NCBI RefSeq assembly: GCF_036324505.1
Contig: NC_086352.1
Coordinates: forward strand, 32,073,858-32,137,857
Source: Eleginops maclovinus
Taxonomy: Eukaryota; Chordata; Actinopteri; Perciformes; Eleginopidae
DNA length: 64,000 nucleotides
Reading direction: 5' to 3'
A model generated the notes under the pieces. The model was not told the DNA's origin. It saw nothing but the letters and a program-made list of their open reading frames with translations, and ran no database searches. Below are positions 1-11,086 of this stretch, one piece after another. Position 1 is the stretch's first letter. Each line of letters opens with the position of its first letter. The position numbers were made by a program, and so were the translations under genes.

Positions 1-256
1 ATAGAGTTTTTTTAAAGGACATAAAGACAATATAAAATGAATACAATAGAGGGAATATTTACCTGTTTAACTTCAAAACTGTAACAGTAATAGAGGCTTG
101 TTTGTTAAAGTACACAGGATTTAGCTTTTTTTCTACTGTGGTATCAAATCAGTACTGACAATCCGTAAAATGAGACTTTTATTGGCATCTACTACCACAG
201 TTTGTTGACTTTCCTTGTGGTCAGTAGCTTTGTACTGAGCGTGTGTTTGTGCGTAC

Positions 257-380
257 CTGCTGTAGGTCTGTGAGCTGAGGCCTGAGGTAGCATGTGATAG
301 CGGTGACCTGCAGCGCAAGGAAGGGCATCGACCAGTTCTCTCTGAGCGAGATGGTAAACTCCACACGAGTGGTATCCACC
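257..380 (-). CDS. dpy19l3: DPY19L3 coding exon (visible exon 7), C-mannosyltransferase
   Basis: Last visible exon of the gene, which continues beyond the left edge. On the minus strand it follows a pyrimidine-rich acceptor (ctcccttcag) and ends at CAG|GTACGC. It opens with one base that completes the codon left by the 3123-3268 exon and ends in phase 0, giving 41 further codons. The peptide contains VDTTRVEFTISLRENW, the DTTR(V/I)E(F/Y)..PLRENW segment characteristic of DPY19L3 and L4, followed by the start of a membrane segment (MPFLALQVTAITCYL). DPY19 proteins are multi-pass ER enzymes that attach mannose from dolichol-phosphate-mannose to tryptophan in thrombospondin-type repeats. Assignment to L3 rather than L4 rests on the neighbouring exons. 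Confidence 0.9.
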
Positions 381-3122
381 CTGAAGGGAGAAAGAGAGGA
401 ACAAATGGAGTGATGTCACGATGTTCAAACCACATCTAAGAACTAAACGATCCGACACATACTGCAGTGTCTCAAACTTGTGTATAGATGTTGCAAATCA
501 CCCAGACATATAGAGTGGTTCAGGAATGAGTCCAATAACCCAGATGCTTGAAATAAGATGTGTGGGTAGAACACGCTTGAGGTCATGGTAAATGGTGAAA
601 TCCCTTAGCATTTTATCTGAATCTTCCTAGTTTTTTTGGGTCAATTGTTTCATATATATTGGACACCAAGGTTCTTGATCGCGGATTGTCATGGAGCAGT
701 TGTATCAAGACCAGTAGCTTCTCTCCTAAGTGCTGGGTGTGATGGATTTTCTGAAGCAAAGGAGACGAGACTCAGAGAGACACGGGAGAGCTGGAACTTT
801 GATGGCAAACACTGAAGGTTTTTTATGAAGTTAACGGCCGGAGAATTGACAAGACATTTGCTGCAGCCACGAGTTGACCGAGCAGTTGCCTGATCAATTC
901 TGAAGATCTCTACTACAATACGAGGTTTTAACCAGTTCGAAAACGACAATCAACATTCTTCAGTCGGACCGAAGGTCAAAGAACTATGCCATGGGAATAG
1001 GAGAAAATGATGAACTAGGTCAAAGGTTAAACAACTACGCAAAATATTCCCTAACACTGGGCACAATGGTGTGGAAAGCCCCAGAGGCTCTCACAGTGCG
1101 TCCCTGCTTCTCCAGGAGCGAGGAGTCCTTGTCTGTCGGGAGAGGATTGACTCCTTCCCCATGGAGGATCACTCAACCCCACACAGTGATGTTGAGGGGG
1201 CTTAGTTATCAGGGAGTGGGACGTTTTCGGACTATTGGGTTTCTAGAATAATGTGCGTTCAGAACACCTACTACGAAAACGGATTAACATTTCATCCCAT
1301 TCCACACTACCTTCGCACTATCCTGTCCCAAACATTGACTCCCTGTAGTTTTTTTTTATCCCTCCCAGTTTCCTTTTTAGCACCCAGTATTAAAGTGTAA
1401 TACAAAAGGTTCCAGTAAATGAATTCTGTGGTTTATATTATTTTCCACTCAACCATGAATCCACCATAAAAACGTTCTTTAAAAAACATTCACACCTGAC
1501 ATAAAAGGATCGATCCAAATCCCCTCAAAATGTCGCTGCTGAAGTGGTTCATTAAATATTTTCCTTGTGTATATGGAGTCCTGATTCAGTGTGACCTTTA
1601 CTGCAATGCTCTCCTAAATGAGGACCTTCAGAATGTTAATTTGACTGCTCTTAAAGACTTGAAAGAGTGATACAGAAAGATGAAAATGTATTAATTGGCA
1701 TTATATCGTCCATCTGTCAGCCTGCGACCCAAGTATTAAATCCCTAATTAGGTAGCGTTTGGATTGATAGCCTGGAGTTGGGGAGAACTTTGGCACCTCA
1801 TCAGTCATGACCTGCAGCGCTTCTCTTCCTCTCTGCTGTTGTTCTGCCTGCTGCGTTCTTGGCACAAAGGCAGTATCCCCACATGGTTAATCGCAATCAG
1901 ATGCAGAAAAGGGAGAATTGCACTCAGCTGCCCAATATATTCCTGAATCAACCGTGAGACGGGGTAGATAGCATGAGCAAGTGACGCACAGTTCATGATG
2001 GTATCAGCGGACACCATGCATTCTTTGTAAATCCGTCACAGTTTGTGTATTCATCAGGCCTAACACACATGTTAAAATCATTCACTTCTGTTTTAAAGTC
2101 AATTAAACATCTGCAACGCTAATTTGTTCTCAAACGTTTGAAATGTCATCCAGGTTTAAGGAGTAAGGGATTACATAATCAGGATACAATATTCACTAAC
2201 AGGTTGATAAAAAAAGACAGAATCAGATTACTGGTACATTTCTACAAAATTACTAGCAGTATTACAGTGTTAGTAAAACCTAAAAAGAGCATGTAGTGTG
2301 TGTGGTAAAGGACCAGATGTTCTCTCTCCTGTCAGCTGTTCTGTTCTGGAGGCTGATACTGTAAGTGTGAATCTATACGCCTACTGCCTGAATCTGCTTT
2401 ATGGTTTCACTTTCTTTGGTTCATTTGTTCTGTTTTTTATTCAGCAAGTGAACCTATATGTTCATAAAATAGTGTGTGAGCTTAACTGTGCATATTAAAC
2501 TAAAACGGAGCATTTTCTTTCAGCTCAGATTTGATTGTACTTGTTTAAACTGTAGTGTGTGCTCATGTGTTTCAGTGCTGCTGTATGCTGTCTGAATATG
2601 ATTAATGAAATGATCCTAAATATCACTTGATTTCTTATTTTCTAAGGCTACATTGTTCTGTTGTCCTCTTTTGTTTATCATTTATTTCGTCTTTTTATTC
2701 ATTTGCATTTCATTTAATAAGGAGGTAATTCATATGTAACAGAAAGTAATCCCATTAGATTACTTTAATATTTTGAAACTCAGATTATGTTACTGATTAC
2801 CCTTTTTTACAGGAGACTAGTAATTGTGACAGAATATATTTTTTAAGTTCCCCTCCCAACCCTGCTTGCAATGTTTACATCCCTTGGTAAAAAGGTGCTG
2901 TCTTTTTCATTTCTATTGAACAGTTTTGCACCCCTTGTTATATTGCAATCACAAAAGGCTTTATATGGGCGGAGTGACAATTTTTGGATTTAAAGCGTGG
3001 TTGTCGAGATTGAGTGAGCATCAAATCTAAGAATATACTCCCATTTAATGCCGACATGTGAAATTGCCGTAACATAAACAGAGTGCCTGTCATTGTTACA
3101 TGAACACACAGTTACTTCTCAC
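381..3122. other. DPY19L3 intron, mostly unique AT-rich DNA
   Basis: Intron between the exons at 3123-3268 and 257-380. No gene is supported on either strand. A moderately GC-rich patch at about 690-1250 looks unlike its surroundings and may be an old transposon, but I cannot assign it. A MITE end is annotated separately at 2710-2868. The rest is simple AT-rich sequence. Confidence 0.6.
2710..2868 (-). mobile_element. hAT-like MITE end (partial)
   Basis: Read on the minus strand this begins CAGGGTTGGGAGGG and continues through stretches of the form GTAATC-AGTAAC and TAATC-TAATGGGATTAC. From family knowledge these are typical of a very common teleost hAT-type non-autonomous element. Only one terminus (near 2868) is clear; the other end and the target duplication could not be placed. 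Confidence 0.45.
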
Positions 3123-3268
3123 CTGTTGAGGATGTACCAGACCCCGGTGAGGGTGCCGGCCAGCCAGGAGCCCGACAGGAGCCATGCAGTGAGGTACAGA
3201 GCAATCACATACACCGCCTGGAGCGAGAACACTGTGTAGATGTAGAAATACACTGGCTCCAGATACGA
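3123..3268 (-). CDS. dpy19l3: DPY19L3 coding exon (visible exon 6), membrane segment
   Basis: Minus-strand exon of 146 nt between acceptor tttcag at 3269-3274 and donor AACAG|GTGAGA. It starts in phase 0 and ends in phase 2, matching both neighbours. The peptide begins [14 protein letters not shown] and contains [16 protein letters not shown], the hydrophobic EPVYFYI...WL(L/M)SG(T/S)WL(A/S)G block that is highly conserved in vertebrate DPY19L3 and L4. It should form part of the transmembrane core of the ER glycosyltransferase. The intron side of its acceptor is a (TG)n microsatellite. Confidence 0.93.
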
Positions 3269-3273
3269 CTGAA

Positions 3274-3294
3274 ACACACACACACACACACACA
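3274..3294. repeat. (CA)n tract at a 3' splice site
   Basis: About 10 CA units. On the gene strand it reads (TG)n and lies five bases upstream of the acceptor of the 3123-3268 exon, so it serves as the polypyrimidine region. Confidence 0.9.
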
Positions 3295-5149
3295 TACGCA
3301 CACAGAGCAACAGTTCATTACAGTGGCAGTAAGCGGACACACTGCGGTGACAGCGACAGACTCTCAGGAGTACGGTGGCATTTTCAAAGTTTGCTCTGAT
3401 ATTTCACTTCCTGGCATTCTTGTTTCAGCGAGCTCTCTGAGGGAGCTAAGTGAGTGCCGCTCAGTTAATTGATCTGCCAATACGGAAACCTTTTCCTCCG
3501 ACGTGACAAGTACGAGTGTGCCAAGACATGTCAGCTAGGAAAGACCAGAACGGAAAATGCCACAGCGGATCAGAAGCCTGACAGACTGCAGTGAAATCCT
3601 CTTAATGTGATCAGCGGTCAGAATAATCACTTTAAGCTGAATATTTAATACAAAATATAACTTGAGTCATCTCTTTTGCAGACTGACTCCATTTGACATT
3701 TATATATTTATGAATTTAACATAACATAATCAAACAAACAGTTTTGCTACTACATTTTATTGAGTTTGCTTTTTACTACTGTGTAAATTAAACATGTTTT
3801 ACTATATTTTCTATATTAATTTTCCACATTGAAAAACAGAAAAAAACATAGAAAAAGCATGCATAAGAACAATGCCATTATAAATAATGAAATACATCGA
3901 CTGACATGACATCACTTAAATTAAAGTGAATACAGTTCATTAAAATAATACACATAGTAGTCATGATGAGAACAAATCAATTAAAATATAAAAAAATTAA
4001 GATAAATAAAGCTTACTTTTCCTTGCTGTTGACATTTTAATTTAAAACAGAATTGTACTTTTAGAATATCAGAATTGGAAATAAGCTGCTAAGACCCCCA
4101 GCTTGGCATTGGTTTCAGTGCATTATTACTGTTTAAGAGGCTAGGAAATAAACTGCGGGCTATCAAAGTCATAAAAAAATACAGCATTTTTAAATGTTCC
4201 ACACGTTGTTTAGGAAATTCCGCAAGATAAGCAATGTAAGCGGACTACTTGATGAATATAATATACATTACATCCACATACTCTTTTCATACACAACCTA
4301 TTGAAAGAAAAGTTGATATTTTATCTTTCACAGAGTTTTGTCTAAACCTGGTAACAGAGGCGCTACACCCTCTTACTAAGTTACTAAAATGCCAATATTT
4401 CCCTTTAAAATGTGATGCCAGAAAACAATATTTCTGTTCATCAGAAACTGTATAATGAGTCCATTAATATGAAGATGGTGTCAGATGTCTGGTCAGACAG
4501 CAGAGACAGCTATGTTTTTACAGAGAACAAATAGGGGATGGATGTCCGGTGGGTGTGCCGGTGGACGAGTGGCAGGCAGCAGGCAGCAGGCAGCAGGCAG
4601 CAGGCTGACACTTAAACTGAGATTTCTGAATTACATCTTTTCTTTTACTGTCCTTGTTTCTGTAAAGGACATAAAGAAACCAGAACTCTGGACTTATTTG
4701 TTGTTTTAGGTGCAAAACATGACTCAGCAGCTTTAAGACATGAAGAAACTATTTTTATTCGGCTTCGCGGAGCCATATTTTTTGTGACGTCATACTACAT
4801 TTTATTTGAAAGAACCCTGTCCCACTTCAGGCTTTGATAGCATACCTACATTTAATTTTTAAGCCTGAGACAGCATTTCAACAGCAATAATTATGTAAAA
4901 CGATTTGTGGTCCATATACGCAGCTGATCACTATAAGAAGCCTCCACTGAAGGATTATTATTCATAGCAGTAACCAGTACTTATTCAATCATTATGACAG
5001 AAGAAAACAGTGTGCTATGAAAAGTGTGTATGAAATGTCCAGAACAGTCACAGCGACAGTCAATCATCTTGTAATAGTGGCGGCCATTATTCTGATCCAT
5101 TGTGTTTTACAAGCCACTGTAAACCACTGACAGCTGAGTGATGGGGTAC
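3295..5149. other. DPY19L3 intron
   Basis: Intron with no supported gene. Strongly AT-rich between about 3600 and 4450. A short GGCAGCA minisatellite sits at 4571-4605. Nothing else recognised. Confidence 0.6.
4571..4605. repeat. Short GGCAGCA minisatellite
   Basis: Four to five head-to-tail copies of a 7-bp GGCAGCA unit within an intron. Confidence 0.8.
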
Positions 5150-5271
5150 CTGTATCGGCAACAGTCTGTAGAGAACACTGAGGAAGACCTCCTGGTATAT
5201 ATTCATCCGCTGAAGGAGATTAATGGTCCTCTTGGATTCTGTCAAGTTGTCATGGATCAAATCTGAGAGAC
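5150..5271 (-). CDS. dpy19l3: DPY19L3 coding exon (visible exon 5)
   Basis: Minus-strand exon of 122 nt between acceptor ttcctag and donor ATACAG|GTACCC. The first two bases complete a glycine codon from the preceding exon; the end is phase 0. The peptide reads GLSDLIHDN, then TESKRTINLLQRMNIYQE, then VFLSVLYRLLPIQ. The INLLQRMNIYQEVFLS.LYR..PIQ string is a DPY19L3 signature and separates this gene from DPY19L1, L2 and L4. It belongs to the luminal-loop region after the first membrane segment. The intron immediately upstream is a (TG)n tract. Confidence 0.95.
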
Positions 5272-5278
5272 CTAGGAA

Positions 5279-5300
5279 CACACACACACACACACACACA
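5279..5300. repeat. (CA)n tract at a second 3' splice site
   Basis: About 11 CA units, (TG)n on the gene strand, ending seven bases before the acceptor of the 5150-5271 exon. Confidence 0.9.
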
Positions 5301-6019
5301 GTCTTTTGAAAGGCCACCATTCCTTCACAGTGACATTGTTGATCAATGATCATGATGATTATTGGGTATGAATGTTCCATAAAGCTCACCCTCCAGAGTA
5401 TGCAGCTTGTTAAAGAACAATAACAATGTTTGAATTTTCTGTCACCCCCTGAAAACACAGATTATTCTGCCTCGATTTAAATCAGCCATCGCTGCGAGCA
5501 CTGTGGATGTGTGAAATCATCGAGTGCATTCAACCTTGAAAGCCTCAGGCAACATTTCCTCTGCTCAAGTGTAAAAAAAAATAGCATTGTTGTATGTTTT
5601 TTACTCCATAAAAGTCAAAAAACTGTCAGTGTTTTCCATAGTTTTTTCTATGACTCATACTGCCTGTGCTGCAGCACCTCTTTTCACCCTCTGTCTAAAA
5701 CCAGAACCCAGTCTGCTCTAGTAAATTCAAAAATAACACCCACATTGAATAAAAAATCAATGCATATTCTCCTATATTTCTCCCATTGCATGCTAAAAGG
5801 CAGGTGCTGCTGTTATATGAGCATGCACACACACACTGTTGTCAGTACTCAAGATAGGGCAGTGGGTGCAGCATCATCTCTGTGCATCTGTTCTGACTGG
5901 AACAAAGCGTGACAGCAAAGAGTTTCTGCTGCAGGCCGGTGTGTGTCAGCCTCATCCCTTCTGCCTTTTTCATCCCTCTAAGAGCACAACAAACATCCTC
6001 CATAGACTGAGGACACATT

Positions 6020-6024
<5 letters not shown>

Positions 6025-6075
<51 letters not shown>
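6025..6075. repeat. (CA)n microsatellite
   Basis: About 25 uninterrupted AC units in an intron. Confidence 0.95.
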
Positions 6076-6077
<2 letters not shown>

Positions 6078-7000
6078 ACCCACTCATCGTGTAGCTTTCT
6101 ATTCAAGCCCTCCACCATACTTTTCTTTCCATTGGTTTCCATCTCACCTAATTTTACACAACAACATTTAATTTCCACCATTATGCCATATGTTGTTCTC
6201 CGCCCTCCTGTACCTTTAACGCAGCCGCTCTGCAGACAGAAAAACAAACGAGGCAGAGTGAGAGTGAAAGGGAGGTCGGCCAGTTCTTTGCTGATTAGCC
6301 TTCAGCTCAATTATTTTGCCTTGGTGCAAAATTAGGCCCGTTTCCAACTCCAAATGTTGCATGATAATGGGAAGAAATAATTAGACTAAATTTCCTTCAG
6401 ACCAGACTGTGCGTCACAGAAACTCCAGTGGTTTGTTAGGTCTGGTTGGAAAATGGAGGGGGAAAAGAATGTTCTTCTTGTAGACAGCTGTATGGTTTCT
6501 CCATCCATGTAAAAATAGAATTACCAAAAGTGTCACCATAGCAATTACTTCTTAATAAGCTTTATTACTTGGTTAGAAACGTCATCTGACTCAAACAAGA
6601 ATCCCGTAAAAGGTCCATAAATACAGCTTCAAACTTAGAAGCAAGTTGTTTTTTTTCCATGAACTTCTGGGCTTTTTGATTTCCTAAACTGTCTTCTCCC
6701 GGACGAGTAGAAGAAAACTTCCAAAATACACGTCTTAATGTTTAAATACTTAGTTGTGTTTGCTTGTGTATGAAGAGGTCTGCTTAAACAGCTTAAGTTA
6801 GTATTAGGTAATGCCTTATTTGCACATTTAAACAAAACATATTCATTTTCTTTCATGATATAACCATCTAGAAGTGTTTAACCTGTTCACCCTTTAGTTT
6901 CTTGTATGGAATTTGACATATCCTTTTTTTCATTCTGTGAGGCAGCAAAATAGATTTAGTTTTTTGAAGTGTTTTCTGAACTATGGAACAACTCTACTGG

Positions 7001-7402
7001 GACATGTCTCCATGTTTTAATGTTCAAAAAGCTCATTATGTTCTCATACTGCCTGTACCGCAGCACCTCTTTTCACCCTCTGTCTGAAACCAGAGCCCAG
7101 TCTGCTCTGATTGGTTGGATGGCAGGCTCTGTTGTGATTGGCTTAGAGAGGTCCCGTCCCTTAGCCTATAATGTACAATGTGTTTTAGTGCTAGCCATTA
7201 TAAGTGTGAGTGTTAAATAGTTATGTTATGGGAGTTAAAAGGAGTCCATTGGAGGCGTTACGGGCAGGGTGGGTGAGTGTGGGAGAGAAAATCCCTCAGG
7301 AAGGAACACAGGCATTTTCGCCTTTGTAGATCATTTACATGCACAACAACCTATATAACAAACTACAGGAAAGGGAACACCCTAAAAAAGCATAATTGAG
7401 CC
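7001..7402. repeat. Dispersed repeat, copy A
   Basis: From GACATGTCTCC to about AATTGAGCC this region aligns by eye with 17964-18316 plus 18801-18853, and partly with 5640-5720. Shared blocks include CACCCTCTGTCTGAAACCAG and AGTCTGCTCTGATTGGTT. No coding capacity is seen, so it is probably a non-autonomous element of unassigned class. Its right edge lies only about 18 bp from the donor site of the 7421-7511 exon. Confidence 0.65.
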
Positions 7403-7420
7403 ATTTGACATGATGTGTAC

Positions 7421-7511
7421 CTTCCTGTATGGACGGGGCCTGCAGCATCTGCTTGTAGTACGAGTAGTAGAGTCCGCACTCTGTCCGGAAAGAGATCTCG
7501 CGCTCAACTTC
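7421..7511 (-). CDS. dpy19l3: DPY19L3 coding exon (visible exon 4)
   Basis: Minus-strand exon of 91 nt between acceptor tctgctttcag and donor GAAG|GTACAC. Phase 0 in, phase 1 out. The peptide EVEREISFRTECGLYYSYYK followed by QMLQAPSIQE matches the most conserved block of the DPY19 family (ER(E).(T/S)FR(T/S)E.GLYYSYYK). It lies in the first large luminal loop that forms part of the catalytic domain. It can be joined in frame to either version of the preceding exon (20077-20204 or 10959-11086), because both end in phase 0. Confidence 0.95.
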
Positions 7512-7981
7512 CTGAAAGCAGAAATGAGATTTTAGTCAAAGACACCAAAGACATCTCTTTTCTGAAACATGGAAAACAGATGAAAGACTTCATGAAAAAC
7601 TTTTTTTTTAAACCTGTGCATATACTTTACTAAAGTCATTTGAAATCATTGGGTTTTTGCATTTCATTCAATTCTTGGGAATTCTTTGAAACCTGGAACG
7701 TCATTTTGCACCTGATTTAACAAATGGATTTAGTTCCGACAGATCAAATTAATGTGAGAAATTTAAGCAAAACAAATGTATTTTCTTCTAAAAAGAAAAC
7801 AAATGACTTTTTTGTATATAACATGTATACAAAAAAGTATATATCACATTGCTACTTCAAAAGGCAGATATATCTATAATAAGGAATAACCAGAAGAGGA
7901 TAGACAGAAGAAAACATGATTTAAAAAGAGATTATGAGTATTTAAACACTCGTAATCCTCAACAACAACAGGACAGGTGAC

Positions 7982-7983
<2 letters not shown>

Positions 7984-8044
<61 letters not shown>
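7984..8044. repeat. (GT)n microsatellite
   Basis: About 30 GT units inside the intron. Confidence 0.95.
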
Positions 8045-8048
<4 letters not shown>

Positions 8049-8879
8049 TGACGATGTCTTCCCAAGAGTTTTTCTGCTTGCCATGTCTGATTACTGTTCC
8101 ACTAGGGGGTAAAGAGGGAGAGCAAACAGTGAACAAGCAGCTGCAGAATATAAACTCAAGCCTCCATCCATCATGTTCCCTCTGTGAATAGCTTTTACAG
8201 CTGTGCTAAAAACACATTCTTTGAGAGTAGTGATATATTTAGTTGACATATCGGCTTTGTGATTGAGCTGAAAGTCTCTCAAACTGTTTCTCCAGGATTA
8301 TTATTTCCATCATTTCAAAAGCTACTTATTAAAAACCTAAGCATATTTAGAGTATGACTGAAGTGTCAGTGATGTCATTATTTGTCAGTAATGACTTACG
8401 AACAAAGCTGTTCCTAATAAAAAGAACCATAAATCATCTCATAAAAACTGTTTCTGGAGTTAGTGACGTCTCAGCTGATGAGATTTGCAACTAAACTTAC
8501 CAGAAGAAAAAAAGTGCGGTCAAATATATAACGTGTCAAAACTGTTCAGTATTTTAAGTATCCTCCTAATTGTCCCTTTGTAGCCAAATACCATATACTG
8601 ATTAATCAAATGGAAACCAGAAGACTTTGAGAATTTGAGAGCATTGCTTTACAATACAATCCTTCATTTTACCCAAATAGTTCCCCCCACTTTCTGAAAC
8701 TTGCAGGAATGGTCCAACATATAAACTATTCAACTTAAAGGCTGATCTGAATCGCGGGGAAGATCTGGAATGTGTGTTTAAATGTTGCTGACATTCCTAG
8801 GTAGATCGTCTGGATTCATGTTTGAAGGTCTCCTATGATGCTATATTTCAACACTATATTGTAGGGCCATATCTATACA

Positions 8880-9596
8880 AAACTTGTCTGTGAAATGTTT
8901 TGCTCAAAGTACCAAACAGATCACCCATTGCAGCATGCCTCACCCCCCTCTATTTCAGCCCTGTTCCTGAAGTGCTGATTCTGTGACTGTCACTTTAAAT
9001 TTGAGCTGAACTGAAGCTGGCCACGCCCCTTTGGAGAGCATACAGCTCTCTGTCTGAAGAGAAAAGTTTCTAACGGAGAAACTCAGCTAAACGCTGCCAA
9101 GATTAAACCCCATATTATGTTCCAAACCACATCAAGCATTATTTCTGAAACACTTCTCAGTGTTTACCAGTTACTAGAACACTTCTCTAGTACCAGTTAC
9201 TAGAACAGAGACATTATATGTATTATATAAACAACAACTCTAAGTCCCTCCTGCAGACATCCTGCTGAACACACAAACCCACAGAGGTGCTGCGGAGGGG
9301 ATATAGCTCCGACTGTATATGGGGGATGATAGTTTGGGACCTGTCACGTGGGCGGGACGTTACCAGGAATTCAATGTAAAGCCAGCCCACATTTCAGTCA
9401 TGACGTCATATGGGCAGCAAATCTGGATCAGCTCGTTTGTACCCCTGTTTTAGAGATGTGGGTAAGGAGGAAAAGAGAGAGGGTTGTATTTGCTGACACT
9501 TTGTGTGTGTGTATCCCCGGTCCTTACAACCGGGGATACACATTTATTTATAAAAGACAGCAAAAAGTGCATTTTGCATAATAGGTGACCTTTCAA
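8880..9596. mobile_element. Probable non-autonomous DNA transposon
   Basis: The block ends in GTGCATTTTGCATAATAGG and TGACCTTT, which I recognise as a frequent end of interspersed non-coding repeats in fish. It contains a short internal duplication (TACTAGAACA, twice near 9170-9205) and a 14-bp stem hairpin near 9505-9545 (arms TGTGTATCCCCGGT). No open reading frame is supported. Left boundary and superfamily are uncertain. Confidence 0.4.
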
Positions 9597-9959
9597 ATAA
9601 ACTGCTAAATGTGTTCCCAACTGGAAGTCGGAAAAACGACATGCAAAAAAAGCATCTTCTCTGTAACACAATAAAGTCAAAAGAACAATGTCCCAACTCA
9701 GGTGGTGGCATATGAAGAGCACATGAACGCACCATTGGCGGAAAAGTTGCGTCCAAGATGCATTTAGTAAATACTAAGCAGTTCGGCAAAACACAGATGC
9801 AAAAAGAACTTATCAAACATCTTGACTCACAAAGTAGACTCCTGGAACAGAATGAGCATGGATAAACTGTGCTTGATTGGTTGGAAAATGTACGCCCCTC
9901 AGCAAACTACATTGCACTGTAACTTTTCTTCCTGAATCTAAACCGGTGTTATTCATGTT

Positions 9960-10075
9960 TTATGTTCATTTTATTCTCTCTGCTTTTTAATAACTGTTTT
10001 TAAATGCCATTTGTTTATGCATTTCTTAAATGCTCTTAATGTCTTTCATTTTTGTAAAGCACTTTGAATTGCCTA
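9960..10075 (+). mobile_element. L2-like LINE/SINE 3' tail
   Basis: The motif TTTTGTAAAGCACTTTGAAT is typical of the 3' untranslated end of teleost L2-type LINEs and the SINEs that borrow it. Only the tail is seen. Confidence 0.35.
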
Positions 10076-10958
10076 GAGTTGAAAGGCTTATGCCTTACCA
10101 GCATAAGCACCACCCATAACTCTTTGATCTTGGTGTCAGGGTCTGAATCTAACACCTGCCAAATGCGAGTACATTTTGGGCAATAATGGGTAAAGTCATT
10201 AGGCAATCCACCACTTTGGGGAAAACACAACAGAAAGACACATTAGGTTTGATGCATGGTGTAAGCGAATGATTGGACAGCTGTTGGCGATTGGCGGAAA
10301 GGAGGAATGAGCAGTAAAGTTGTCAAGTGGTCGTAAATAAACGATGTAGGTTTCATTTTTCCCCATGAATAAATCCCGCAGCTCATCCTGACCCAAGTGT
10401 ATTTTTCATTTAACTGCTGGGAAAAGTAAAGAAGGTCGGCTTACATAAGTCTGTGTGTTTTCCCAACACGGAGCAATGAATAAATATTGTTTCCTGCAAT
10501 ATTTCTAGTTGTATACCTGACTGTACCATGATATCCCTGGTGTGTGGCCATCGTATTATCTGCGGTACTGTTGTTATCGCATCCTTCTTCAGGTCTCTTC
10601 AAAATGGCTCAAAAGATAGAAACCAAGTGTCCACTTTGTCGAGACACAGCAGGAAGCTTTTGAATACAAAAAAATAATAATGACACCTTGGATGGACTGA
10701 TTTGTCACAATGAAGAAGGGGCAGGGCGGCTCATAGTGGCATGGACTATAAAAGATGATGAGCAGTTGAAAAGAAAAAATATATAGCAACTGGACCTGCT
10801 CCTACTGTGAGCTAAGATTGGACAGCTGAGAGGTGTGACTATTTTGATATGCCCCATGTTACCGCCTGGACCCCTGGAACCCCCTCACCGCAGGCTCTTC
10901 TCTGCAGTGCGGTTCTGTTAATCAAAGTTTCAAACTAACGCAGCGGTGTAAACCCTAC

Positions 10959-11086
10959 CGTGAGCTGAGAGAACCACAGCAGATTCTCGTGTATGGCGTT
11001 GACGCACCAGGCCTGAGCCAGTGCCAGCAGCCCGGCTAATAACAGACCGACTGCCATGGAAACACACTGTCGCCAGGGTAGAATCT
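10959..11086 (-). CDS. dpy19l3: Alternative DPY19L3 exon (duplicate of the 20077-20204 exon)
   Basis: Minus strand, 128 nt, between acceptor gttccggttcag and donor CTCACG|GTAGGG. Length and phases (1 in, 0 out) are identical to the exon at 20077-20204, and both translate to 43 residues once joined to the upstream G. The peptide has a hydrophobic membrane segment (MAVGLLLAGLLALAQAW) followed by NAIHENLLWFSQLT. The other version ends TLHENDLWFSNIK, so HEN, LWFS and the spacing are conserved while the membrane helix has diverged. It could be used instead of the other exon and spliced directly to the 7421-7511 exon. The frame is also open upstream to an ATG at 11267 (peptide start MELRKRVKLRKL), so it could instead be a first exon. 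Skipping both exons or including both would change the frame or duplicate the helix. Confidence 0.7.

Larger units (their letters stand above)
5301..7420. other. DPY19L3 intron with repeats
   Basis: Intron holding a fragment of a dispersed repeat at about 5640-5720 (the TGTCTAAAACCAGAACCCAG part), a (CA)n tract at 6025-6075, and a fuller repeat copy at 7001-7402. No gene is supported. Confidence 0.6.
7512..10958. other. DPY19L3 intron with repeats
   Basis: Contains a (GT)n tract at 7984-8044, a long non-coding repeat block at 8880-9596 and a LINE-type 3' tail at about 9960-10075. The remainder shows no gene or structure I can support. Confidence 0.6.

Noticed and set aside
689..1251. A retroelement LTR or gene fragment in the GC-richer patch
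   Set aside because: Frames on both strands show no domain I recognise, and no terminal repeats or target duplication could be found.
5842..6247. Open frames made of Thr-His or Cys-Val repeats
   Set aside because: They are translations of (CA)n/(GT)n microsatellites; the same applies at 7874-8191, 12343-12907 and 51763-51984.
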